DNA of 64,000 bases from Mactra quadrangularis (Eukaryota > Mollusca > Bivalvia > Venerida > Mactridae), in assembly GCA_025267735.1 (NCBI GenBank), contig CM046293.1:12672560-12736559 (forward strand), in the 5' to 3' direction. This document shows, piece by piece, positions 46,281 to 55,871 of this stretch (within the stretch, counting starts at the first letter, position 1; every line of letters starts with the position of its first letter). The notes below the pieces were generated by a model. It saw nothing but the letters and a program-made list of their open reading frames with translations. It had not been told where the DNA came from and made no database searches. Position numbers and translations under genes: made by a program.

Positions 46281-46440
46281 GGCGTGGCCAAGCGGTTACA
46301 ACGTTGGACTGGTAATCATTGGATAGCCAGCTCTGTGTTGGTTCAAATCCCATCCAAAACCTACCCCGTTGTTTCCTTGAACAAGAATCTTTATCCTACT
46401 AGCTCAGTACTGGGGGCAAGGAAGTGGCTTGAAAACTGAT
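46281..46440 (+). repeat. SINE with tRNA-Ser-like head
   Basis: GTGGGCGTGGCCAAGCGGTT, GGACTGGTAATC and the box B GGTTCAAATCCCATCC look like a tRNA-Ser/Leu head. It runs straight on into CCTTGAACAAGAATCTTTAT, as SINEs do, so it is not a tRNA gene. Confidence 0.6.
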
Positions 46441-46559
46441 TTATATAAGTTGTAAGAACTTGTTTCAACAATCGAGCTGAAATCAATAAGTATAGTATAG
46501 CTTAACACAAGGATTTTCTTCACTCGGTATACTTAGAATAATAGCAAGAATCACTGACA

Positions 46560-46965
46560 GTGTATCGTCGGAAACCCATGGTACTCATACGTTATGACAA
46601 ATAATAATACCCTGGCTTATGCATCAGTCCCATAAAATCGTGGCTTGTTGCGGACCCATACGTGCAAACAGTCGTAGGCCGTTGGAAGCCTTGCGTGCTA
46701 AGGTGACGGTACGCACATGGCACAAAACAACACACCCATACGGAGCCGTAGCTGGAAAATATGCAAGCTAAATTCATACTCGGCCAAGAGCGTGTTCACG
46801 ATTTGACTTTGAAACTGATACGTGTATCCTGGGCTTATCTCACAGATCCTGGTAAAAACGTAACAGTACGTGGGGGTACTCAATAATTCGTTCGGGTCCT
46901 TGCGTTCGAGCTTGATCGCTCGGCGCCCTCACGGCTATTTTTATGCTTATGGGACTGTAACATTA
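46560..46965. other. GC-richer island of unknown nature
   Basis: Richer in G and C than its surroundings. CAGTCCCATAA (46630) and TTATGGGACTG (46945) form an inverted pair that may bound a mobile element. Minus-strand frames (ending at 46592 and 46698) are open for about 60 codons, but I do not recognise them. Confidence 0.3.
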
Positions 46966-47109
46966 CTGAGTAAGCTGACAGTGATGATGTCGCTAAATGG
47001 CAAAATAATTGCGATATCATGGAAACTATAACTTCTAAAACGTTATTATTTGAATACGGAATGTATCATATAACATTGAATTCATTGAACTCATATAGTT
47101 TGTTTGTTT

Positions 47110-47322
47110 TGTTGGGGTTAACGCCGTAGCATAGGTTATATAACGGCGGTCAGTCAACCTACTCACAGTTCCTGGAAAGGCTAAGTCTCTGGATTAAGCT
47201 GTTAACTAACTACTAAGCACATACTTTCGTCAGTGACTGACAACTGCTCTACATAATCAGAAATCATTGGTAGGAGAATGGCCGTAGAAATAATTTCATT
47301 ACCAAGCTCCATGAAAGTATGC
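47110..47322 (-). repeat. SINE family B, headless
   Basis: GTTGGGGTTAACGCCGTAGC, GGCGGTCAGTCAACCTACTC, TTTCGTCAGTGACTGACAAC and GGAGAATGGCCGTAG: the SINE B body in minus orientation. Confidence 0.8.
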
Positions 47323-47798
47323 GAACTCATACAATCTATTGTTTAACATAATGACAGTTCATAAGTCATAATCCCTTTACTAGATTTGCACATTGAAAAA
47401 TCGTTGTATCATCACATTTAATAAGACACAGTGAGGAATTTCAAGTTGTTACAACTTGTCCACAGACAAGTCAAATTTAAAAAAACAACTTGCCAGGACT
47501 CAAAATGCACTTATCCAGATGTTTAATACTCAAAAAAGAAATATTGAGAACTATGATGTAAAATACATTCTATCATTATATCAATAATAATAATAGTTGA
47601 TTAAAAAATAGTTCACTGTTGAAAATAATTGAAACATTGAGACATCTACATTATTAAGTATTTCTATGTTAGTATGCCTACAGTTAGAAATATTACTTGT
47701 TCACCGACTAGACGGAATGGAAATATTTACTTGTCCGCAGACATACATGTACGAGTCAGACAAGTCGGACATGGGAATTCCAATCTCCTGGTAATACA

Positions 47799-48018
47799 TA
47801 TATCGAGGGCTTGACGGAAAATTGTCGTAACTAGCATTTTTTTTTCAAAAATGTTTTTTTTATAAATTTGGCTTTAGAAGTGCCAAAAACATTTTACTAC
47901 CAAATTTCATCAAAATATTCCATTTATAAAGTACATAAATTTACTTATTTCTATGTTCGGAGCCCCCAGTGGAAAACTGTTGTAAGTCAAAGAAAGCCCT
48001 CGATATATAGAATCACAA
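47799..48018. mobile_element. Possible TIR element with ATATCGAGGGCTT ends
   Basis: ATATATCGAGGGCTTGAC on the left and AAAGCCCTCGATATAT on the right, with GAAAATTGTCGTAAC and GAAAACTGTTGTAAG in subterminal places. No coding capacity. Confidence 0.5.
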
Positions 48019-48093
48019 TTACCAGAGCATCTAATCCTAGGATTCCAAACTATGAAATTTAAGCCTCAATTTGGAAGATCGACTTATAACTGA

Positions 48094-48312
48094 AGCCGCT
48101 CGGTTAGCTCAGTTGGTAGCATGCAAGTCTACTGATCGAGGGGTTGTGGGTTCAATTCCCTGGCGGAGCATACTTTCTTGGAGCTTGGTCATGAAATTAT
48201 TTCTACGGTCATTCTCCCTTTTACCGATGGTTCCTAATTATGTAGGGCAGTTGTCAGTCACTGATGAAAGTATGCGCTTAGTAGTTGGTTAACAGCGTTA
48301 AATCCAACAAAA
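48094..48312 (+). repeat. SINE family B with head
   Basis: GCCGCTCGGTTAGCTCAGTT, box B GGTTCAATTCCC, CTTGGAGCTTGGTCATG, and GTTGGTTAACAGC. An internal gap removes part of the 3' body. Confidence 0.82.
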
Positions 48313-48724
48313 ACAAGCAAAGACTTATAACTGGTACAATGAACTATGAATGTGACAATCGTTCATTTGTTAATATTGACAAAGATAAAAATCTAAGACC
48401 AACCATGCATAAAAACAAACTGTCGATATCCTACTAAGATAAACAGTGTAACAGTTATATTCAAGTCCAAGTTCAATATTTTATTTAGCACAAACATATT
48501 AGTTTTTTGCCAATACAATATATACAGTTTGAAAAAAAAGAGAAATCAACAAGCATTATTGTATGCTTTCCAGTGGAATACCGGAATTTATCGGTGAAAT
48601 AAAGATAAATATTCCACCGTTTTGAAACAATGAAAATAAATGTGTTATTTTTTTACTGTTTGAATGGGTCGTTCTGATGACATATCATTAAAAAAGCCAG
48701 TTTGAAGTATATGATAAACAGAAA

Positions 48725-48870
48725 ATTTGTTTATTTCAGTGTAGATCTATTCATTTTACTCGTGAGCTTATGATATTATATTTTCACTCGTGGTTACGCC
48801 ACTCGTGAAAATATTGCATCTTTAGCTCACTCGTGAAATAAAAATCGATCTTACACCAAAATAAACAAAT
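48725..48870. mobile_element. 146-bp hairpin MITE
   Basis: ATTTGTTTATTTCAGTGTAG and CTTACACCAAAATAAACAAAT are inverted ends, and ACTCGTGAGCT pairs with AGCTCACTCGTG further in. Confidence 0.7.
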
Positions 48871-49215
48871 ATCCTCTATAACAGACATAATATAGGGAAA
48901 AAAGAGAAACAAAGAAAAAAGGAAAAACATGTATAAGTTAAATAAAGGAAAAAATGATTTACATGGAAAAAAATAACAAGTTAAAAATACTTTTATATTT
49001 TTGTTTATACATTAGCCAAGTAAATAAATTTTGCAAGTGATTTTATAGTTTTGAAATTTTCATTAGAAAAATGATTTTGTTGATAGTTGGCTAAGAATAA
49101 TAATAATGTGATGAGAAAAGTAAATCCATGTTATATGATACATTTCATATTCAAATAGTATGGCGTTTTTTTATTATAATATTTCCCGTATGGTCTTAGG
49201 TGTCAGTTGAGTTTA

Positions 49216-49486
49216 TTTTGATTGGGTTCAACGCTCTTGTAACTTATTGTATAGGTCATATTCTGGTGGACAGTCGACCTACTCACGTCATTATTTGAAT
49301 ACGGAATGTCTAATATAACATTGGATTCACTGAACTCATTATGTTTTGTTTGTTGGTTGGTTTGTTTGTTAGTTGGGTTCAACGCCGTAGTATAGGTCAT
49401 ATAACGGCGGTCAGTCGACCTACTCACGGTTCCTGGAAAGGCTAAACCCTGGATTCAGCTGTTAACCAATTACTAAGCGCTCACTT
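49216..49486 (-). repeat. Two headless SINE B pieces around a duplicated block
   Basis: 49216-49287 and 49370-49486 are 3' pieces of SINE B. Between them, 49287-49350 (GAATACGGAATGT, ATAACATTG) matches 47041-47100, which also adjoins a SINE B piece. Confidence 0.7.
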
Positions 49487-49684
49487 AACCTAGCTTTCCT
49501 GGACCTTCTATAAGAATCAAGATCGACAACTTATCCATATTCCTTATTTATGAAGGAAAATCGACATTTGTTTCAAATTTTCATGAAAGATAGATATAAC
49601 AAGCTCGGTGAGTTTCGAACCAGGGATCCCTTCGGGACTCAACATTCTAAATCCTGCCAGTAACCTGCTGCGCTACGGACTTGG
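49484..49684 (-). repeat. SINE family A, 5' part
   Basis: Directly after the SINE B piece: AACCTAGCTTTCCTGGACC, the body, and a decayed head (CTGCTGCGCTACGGAC). Confidence 0.7.
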
Positions 49685-49727
49685 ATTCAACAGCTAAAAT
49701 GTCCATTGCTAATTTCATTATATTTAA

Positions 49728-50436
49728 AGGTACTCATTCACAGATTTCAACTTAAAAATCAACTTTTTCTAAAACTATCAAAATTGTTTGGAAATACTTT
49801 TGAAGCAGGAAAGTAGTGATCTGATAATGACAATTTCAGTGCAAATTGACATACAACTACAAATGATAGTGTTTCGTGAAGTAAATATATACCGCGTATG
49901 TCACGGTATAGACAATTTAGTGCATTTTTGTGACTTTAATTGTATATTTCTTGCTACAAATAGGTCAGTTTGTCCTAAAATATTAATATATAATTTTTGG
50001 ACACAATTATGGACTTCAGTCAGTTACTTCCCCTGATAAAATCTGAAGCATTCCAATTGGTAAGAAGGTTCTTGCAGTTGGAATCCTCGGATTTTATCAT
50101 TGAATTCCTATGTAAGGATAACAAAATATTTGATCTAATATCTTTCTTGGTTATGAAGGAATTTACAGAAGTGATGAAATTTGGATAATTCTTTATCCTA
50201 AATATACTTAGTCTGAATTTCAAACAAATTAAATGATTTACAAAAAAGTTATTAAAGATTAATTTTGGCAAATTGACATTGAAAAGTAAGGGTAAAATCT
50301 GAGTAATCCAACTAAATAGACCTACCTTTTTGTAGAGTATACAAGGGGAAATAACTGACTAAAGTCCCTAATTACTGACACTGAATGGTATTTTGAAATT
50401 AAAGAAACAATAAACCAAACCTGTGAACAAGTACTT
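49728..50436 (+). mobile_element. piggyBac-like MITE, copy P8, with nested element
   Basis: Left TTAA at 49724-49727 and AGGTACTCATTCACAGATTT; right end CTGTGAACAAGTACTT with a decayed TTGA. Interrupted by 50011-50367. Confidence 0.78.
50011..50367. mobile_element. Nested MITE with GGACTTNAGTCAGTTA ends
   Basis: GGACTTCAGTCAGTTACTTC and ATAACTGACTAAAGTCC are inverted ends. AATTA on both sides, compared with the empty site in other copies (ACAATTACAGAC), is the duplication. A second copy lies at 55903-56255. Confidence 0.8.
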
Positions 50437-51142
50437 TTGATATTACTTAAAAAGGTATCATTACGGTAATCAGTGGCAACTTGGATTTACTAATACTAAA
50501 AAATGTAAATACTTAGTTTTGAAATTATCATGATTTTCAGATAATTATTGAATTGTTGAATACGTTTATTTACAGCGAATTCAAATGAAAAATATTGTTT
50601 CTCAAATAACCATATATTAAAGAAAACACTAAAAATGAAGTCTTACATATAAATACCGACCGACGCATAAAGTCAACTAATTCTATCCTTATCAGTGCAC
50701 AAATAGACCACTTTATCCTTACTGTTTATGTCCAAAAATAATAGAAAATTAAACAAATAAATAATTTAACTCTTACCCTATTATAGAACTTCATATTTAT
50801 GCCGCTACCAAGGGCGGAAATTAATGCGGATACTTCTTTTTTCTTGTACTAACGCCGACGTATGCAAGACTGGTAAAATTTAGGGTAATTCCCTTGGTTA
50901 TATCAGTGAGTAAGAATAGATCACTAAAACTTGAGAGATTTAATGCTGAGTACGCAAATTTTACAAATATGTGTCACTGTGTCGATACATTGTACAATAA
51001 CTATATTGAATAAAACAGTGAAAAAAATGAAATAACCCCAAACTATTATGTTACATGACTTCTTTCTTAGATGTTTTACATTTCATCCGTTTTGTAACAA
51101 ACGCGTACTGTTTTCGTAGTTTGCTCAAATAATATGACTAAC

Positions 51143-51335
51143 AGCATCGTGTTCAGTTACCTTGAACGCTACAAAGCGTTCCGTAACGAAAGTGTCGGTA
51201 CAACTCATCCCATATACAACTCAACCCGAGACAACTCAATCCCCTACTAACGGATTGAGTTGTCCCAACTTTTGTCTTCGGATTGACTTCACTCGTACGC
51301 GTAACGTTAGCTACCAGTAGTTACTGAACATGGGA
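51143..51335. mobile_element. Palindromic MITE, core type 2 (F6)
   Basis: AGCATCGTGTTCAGTTACC outer end, GCGTTCCGTAACG arm and a core of CAACTCA/TTGAGTTG blocks, as in 2794-3008. Confidence 0.7.
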
Positions 51336-51440
51336 CTGATACTTAGTTTTACTCAAAATATACTGTTATGTTTGGGCTAGTCTTTACAAAACGTTTAAAA
51401 CTTACAATCAGTATTCGATTATTGGAGTAAATTGTAAGGT

Positions 51441-52060
51441 AATATACTAATGGACAAAAGTCTTGTCCGGTCTACAAAAACCATAATATCTTTTTTGTTT
51501 GTTATTGCACACTCATACAATTGGTATCGTTAGAAAGAGGATGATATTATGCATTGAATAAAAAAAAGAATTGTGAAATTTGAGTCAGTTATGTCGGTAC
51601 AGTAATGTTTTGAAAATTGACATTGAGGATTTGCAAGTTACAAATGATTGCGTTGTGTCAGTTTTAAATGAAACATTTTTTTTTCAATAGTGTGTGTGAC
51701 CCCCAATAACCCAAATGAGTTTTCTGGTCTTCCGGCTAGATTCCTTTGCAAACTTGTAGCATCGATGCGTAAAAGGAGCACCGAACTCATTCGGGTTAAT
51801 TGGGGTCACACACACATTGAAAAAATGTTTCATTTAAAACTGACTTAACGCAATCGTTTGTTACTTGCAAATCCTCAATGTCAATTTTCAACACATTACT
51901 GTACCGACAGAACTGGCTTAAATTTCACAATTATTTTTTTATTTAATGCATAATAACATTTTCTTTCTAACGATACCAATTGTATGAGTGTGCAATAACA
52001 AACAAAAAAGATATTATGGTTTTTGTACACCGGACAAAACTTTTGTCCATTAGTATACTA
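51441..52060. mobile_element. 620-bp fold-back element
   Basis: TACTAATGGACAAAAG, CCATAATATCTTTTTTG and GACATTGAGGATTTGCAAG all reappear inverted at matching distance on the right. Arms are about 290 bp each, meeting near 51750, where GACCCCCAATAACCC faces TTAATTGGGGTC. No coding frame. Confidence 0.85.
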
Positions 52061-52844
52061 TGCTTATGCCAAACTTGTGCCACTCGAACATTCATATGTA
52101 CGGACAGGTACATGTACATTGTACTTGTATTTTTACTCTTACGACCGTGGATGATTAATATGTTTCTATGTTAAAAATAGGATTAGAAACGGTACTAAAT
52201 GACCAATATGTAAATTGTCGCCGTGGTTTTTGTGAACAGAAATTTGTTCATTAAGGCATACAATCCATAATGCAACTCACTGATTTGAAAGGTATATAGT
52301 ACATGCATGCACTATACATGTACCTTTATGAAATAATATCATATTTTCATTCATTTCAATATGTTCATCATTGTGCGGATCAGATTCATTACATAGCTTG
52401 TGATTGCAAAATTATTTGATGCCATCTGCTTCAGTCATCCGAAATAAGTAATTACTTCAAATTCATGCGAAAAAATCAATTTTGAATATTTCCGTAAAAT
52501 GCCTAGGTTTACTTTAAAGTTAAGATATCTCTTCAGGTGAAAACATAGTTTTACAGTGTAGTTAGGGGTTGTATGCCTTAAAAAAGATTTTTGAGGTTGG
52601 TGTATGCTTATAAGCATTTTTTCTCAAATTGTCTGGATTATATACTTGTTTAAATGCATGTTGAAGTTGAATGAAAATAAATATACATTAATAAAAATCC
52701 ACTTTATTTTAGAATCGTAGTTAATTGAGTTTGACAGGCATACAATGTTATTATCTGTTACAAAAAAAAACAGAACAGGTAATTTGATTGAAAAGGGTAA
52801 TTCATATTACATTATATTGGTAAAGTACATTTTAATGTCTGAGG

Positions 52845-52965
52845 CACATACCAGACATTAACCCTGCTGATTTAAATACTTCATTATTGATAACGTAAGT
52901 ACAAAAGTACTGTTGTGAGTATTTAAATCAGCGGTGCCCATGTATGCGCAACCTACTAATAAAGT
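52845..52965. repeat. Small hairpin repeat CCGCTGATTTAAATA, copy 3
   Basis: ACATTAACCCTGCTGATTTA pairs with TATTTAAATCAGCGGTGCCC around a GTACAAAAGTAC centre. Confidence 0.7.
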
Positions 52966-53143
52966 GTAACAATATATATAGAGACAAATTTATGAACTGT
53001 ACATTAATATGTGGCAATCGAGATAAAATAACTTCTTATCTATGATTGGATATTAGTCAAATTATGTTATGTTTGACGTGATCTATGTACTTTACATGAT
53101 TCATAAACAGGTACAGATCTTGAGAATGCTTTCAGGTTGGGTT

Positions 53144-53400
53144 TCAGTCACGATTTAAAGAACAGAAATATAAAACCCTATTATCAATATTGTTAGAATC
53201 CGACACAAAATTCGCCATTACGGAGGTTAAGTAACAATTATCTTTTAACACTGTATATGATTTCAATGAAAATGCACTTTCAAGAACACTTAATTTATAA
53301 ATTAAAAGCTCGCCAAAACCCCCATTGATAAAATAGTTATAGAAATAGGGGGTTGAGTTTATTTTTAACAAAATAATCAGAACAAAAACATAACCCTGAA
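53144..53400 (-). other. Unassigned minus-strand open frame, weakly TNF-like end
   Basis: About 75-80 codons ending at 53144. It reads GGFGELLIYKLSVLESAFSL, then VLKDNCYLTSV and NNIDNRVLYFCSL before the stop. The end loosely resembles the last THD strands of the cluster, but there is no DGLYxVYAQ exon nearby and no convincing acceptor. It is probably chance or a worn relic. Confidence 0.15.
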
Positions 53401-53521
53401 GATGACATTCTGGTTGTTACAACAAGTTAATTAAGAATTTTATACATTCAAGTACAAATTAATAAGATGTAAAATGAATAGTCAAAGCATCAAACTGCAT
53501 ATGTGCTCATCGACAAACAGT

Positions 53522-53839
53522 AGCGTGTTCAATTACACTAAACGTTACAGAACGTTACATAACGATACATTCGGAACTCCTCGACCATTCGCTGCGAATA
53601 ATCTAATCTAATACACAAATATGCGATCGTTTAGGCAATGAGTGATGTTTCAAAATTTACGGACTAAAAACGAAACATCACTCAATGCCTAAACGATCAT
53701 ATATTTGTTTACTTCAACATTGGTAGTTTCAAAATAGCGTCTAAATATGTCCGAGATTATTCGCAGCTAATGGCTGATGAGTTCCGAATGTCTCGTTACG
53801 GAACGTTTTGTAACGTTCGCGGTAACTGAACGCAGGGCT
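53522..53839. mobile_element. Palindromic MITE, core type 1 (F4)
   Basis: AGCGTGTTCAATTACACT outer end, arms GTTACATAACGATACATTCG and GTCTCGTTACGGAACG, right end GGTAACTGAACGCAGGGCT. Confidence 0.78.
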
Positions 53840-53924
53840 GATATAAAGCATTATTTTACCATAAAACATTGAACAAATATCTTAAACAATTACATTGTAT
53901 AGTTAAATTATATTCAACTGTCAT

Positions 53925-54000
53925 GTGCGCATACATTAACCCAATTTATTTAAATATTCAGTACAATACTCGATTGACATCAGCAGGGTTAGATTACAAA
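53925..54000. repeat. Small hairpin repeat, copy 4 (degenerate)
   Basis: CATACATTAACCCAATTTAT and ACATCAGCAGGGTTAGAT; related to copies at 38497 and 58390. Confidence 0.5.
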
Positions 54001-54249
54001 TTAATACTGAAACTCAAATACATGTATTGGGTTTTTCCACCTGCACTCATGGGGCATAAACACACTTAACCCATTATTCACTCAAAATAACGTGTTTCAA
54101 ACGTACTTCTATTGTTTTTGTACGCATTACATTTCATTGTAATGACACTTGATGTTTGAATGGAAAACTAATAGATTTTATAGGATAAGGTCTATTGATA
54201 GAGTAACTAGTGCATAAATATCATGCTACATTTGTATATACTTCATATT

Positions 54250-54437
54250 AGGTTTTTTACGGCGTCCAGCACACCTAACCTAGCTTTCCTGGACACTTGT
54301 CAACAACCAGTACTCACCTACTCAGTCTTCCTTACGGCCGGAAACTTCTCCATATACCTTATTAATGGAGGAAAATTGACATTTTTTTCAAACTTTCTTG
54401 GAAGGGTATAACCTCCCCGGGTGAGATTTGAACATAT
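54250..54437 (-). repeat. SINE family A, head cut off
   Basis: TTACGGCGTCCAGCACACC, CTAGCTTTCCTGGACAC and GGTATAACCTCCCCGGGTGA; stops inside the box B region (GATTTGAAC). Confidence 0.75.
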
Positions 54438-55149
54438 TCTTCATAAAATAATTCAATTTGAGACTAGTTCACTTATATTAAATTTTCTCAAATCTCTGTA
54501 GGCCAGTTCTTTTGTTCAATGTTTAGTTAATTTAATTCAACAGTCAGCGTGGCATTCTTCAACTCTGCCGTTTTAAATCCTTTTTTACCTATCATGGGTA
54601 TAGAAGTATTGTAGTGAGTATTTAAAGCAGTTGGATTGTATGAACAATTGACAGTATAATAAAAATAAACATATAAATGTACACGATAAGTGAATACAGT
54701 CGTAGCGATGTCTGAATGAATGTGGTTGTTAAATTGAATCAATCAACAGACACAAATGGTCAACACTGCAAAAGCTAATCATCGAACGAAATTACTCGTG
54801 CAATTTTCTGAATGGCTTTTAATTAATCAAACATTTTTAACAATAAATATGGGCCGATGTGATATCATATGTACAATATTAAATTATTAAAATCAGGATT
54901 TCAGAGCACACCATATTCGGAAGCATAGGCGGCCGGTATGATTCCGAGACAAAAATACCAAATAAACATACGTATATACATTGTATTGTTAAAGCGGAAC
55001 AGAGCTCACCGCCTAAACATGTATTTGAAAGGTAATGTTAAACTCTAAGAGTTTTTTTGACTGGCGATGTTCCATTCAATCTTGGGTCAGTAAAATATAC
55101 ACATACTTAACACTGATAATTCATAGAGCTATACTCTATAATTATTTAC

Positions 55150-55270
55150 AACTTGTCCATATTGTCCACTGATTTAAATATTTACTTGAGTACTCTTGTA
55201 TTCACAATCTATATTGATATATTTAAATCAGTGGAGTTAATGTTTTCGACACCGATAGATGTATGAAATT
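55150..55270. repeat. Small hairpin repeat CCGCTGATTTAAATA, copy 5
   Basis: TCCACTGATTTAAATATTTA pairs with ATATTTAAATCAGTGGAGTT. Confidence 0.65.
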
Positions 55271-55372
55271 GAAAACACGAACCAGATTGTATATTACATT
55301 AAAAGCTCTGTTTCAGGTCAAGTGAACGAGCTATGCATGTAAATGGACCAGTTATGTTATAAGACTGTGCAC

Positions 55373-55606
55373 CTTTTTCACAAAAATTCTTACGATAAAA
55401 GATATCGTAAGTCAATTTAATAAATTTGTTATTTAGAATTAGAAGGATAATAAACATAACTAATGTATGATACTCAAAGAGTATACAAATATTTTACATA
55501 ATTCAATAATATTTCGAATTGATTAGCCAAAAAATGATCGTATATTAAAAGTTTCTTGCTTTGACTTACGATGATTTTTGTCGTAAAATATTTTGTGAAA
55601 AGCGCC
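55373..55606. mobile_element. Fold-back MITE directly after the ligand 3 stop
   Basis: CTTTTTCACAAAAATTCTTA ... ATCGTAAGTCAA faces TTGACTTACGAT ... AAAATATTTTGTGAAAAG. A relative lies at 57977-58195. It would fall in the 3' UTR and carries an ATTAAA on the minus strand. Confidence 0.75.
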
Positions 55607-55616
55607 ACAGTGGTTT

Positions 55617-55871
55617 TCAGTCTATCAACACTGCACCAATAAATGTATTATTATAACTGCGATAATTTATATGTACTTCCGGTAAGTAATTCTCCATGGA
55701 AACTACGTCGTTTTTCTCTAGATGGAATAAAACAGTTATAGAACATGTATTGTTATATTTTATATTAGATTGTTTGACTCCTGTCACACAGAAATGTTCC
55801 TGTATTGTTACATCATTTCTTTTCTGTTGTAAAATCATGACTTGAGACTCTCTGCAGTCTTCAAAGATAAT
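55617..55871 (-). CDS. Ligand 3 exon 5: THD C-terminal half and stop
   Basis: 85 codons including TGA, phase 0, acceptor TTATTCCAG|ATT. It starts IIFEDCRESQVMILQQKRND, has the Cys pair (EHFCVTG and NNTCSITV), the strand VLFHLEKNDVVSM and ends NNTFIGAVLID. A fold-back element starts about 10 bp past the stop and may supply the 3' UTR. Confidence 0.9.
   Translation of the reverse strand: MIFEDCRESQVMILQQKRNDVTIQEHFCVTGVKQSNIKYNNTCSITVLFHLEKNDVVSMENYLPEVHINYRSYNNTFIGAVLID

Larger units (their letters stand above)
36962..55616. other. Spacer between ligand 2 and ligand 3: repeat-rich, no supported gene
   Basis: It should hold the promoter of ligand 2 on the left. It is filled with piggyBac-like MITEs (P5-P8), palindromic MITEs F2-F4 and F6, SINEs of three families, small CCGCTGATTTAAATA hairpins and a 620-bp fold-back, listed separately. 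Stretches 40070-41840, 44300-44900, 45260-45880 and 50450-51130 show nothing that I recognise. Confidence 0.6.

Noticed and set aside
47773..47782. Kappa-B-like site GGGAATTCCA
   Set aside because: It lies about 8-11 kb from either ligand gene and next to SINE and TIR repeats, so there is no support for a promoter role.
53144..53371. Fourth TNF-like last exon
   Set aside because: The likeness to THD ends is weak, there is no clear acceptor, and no matching upstream exons were found.
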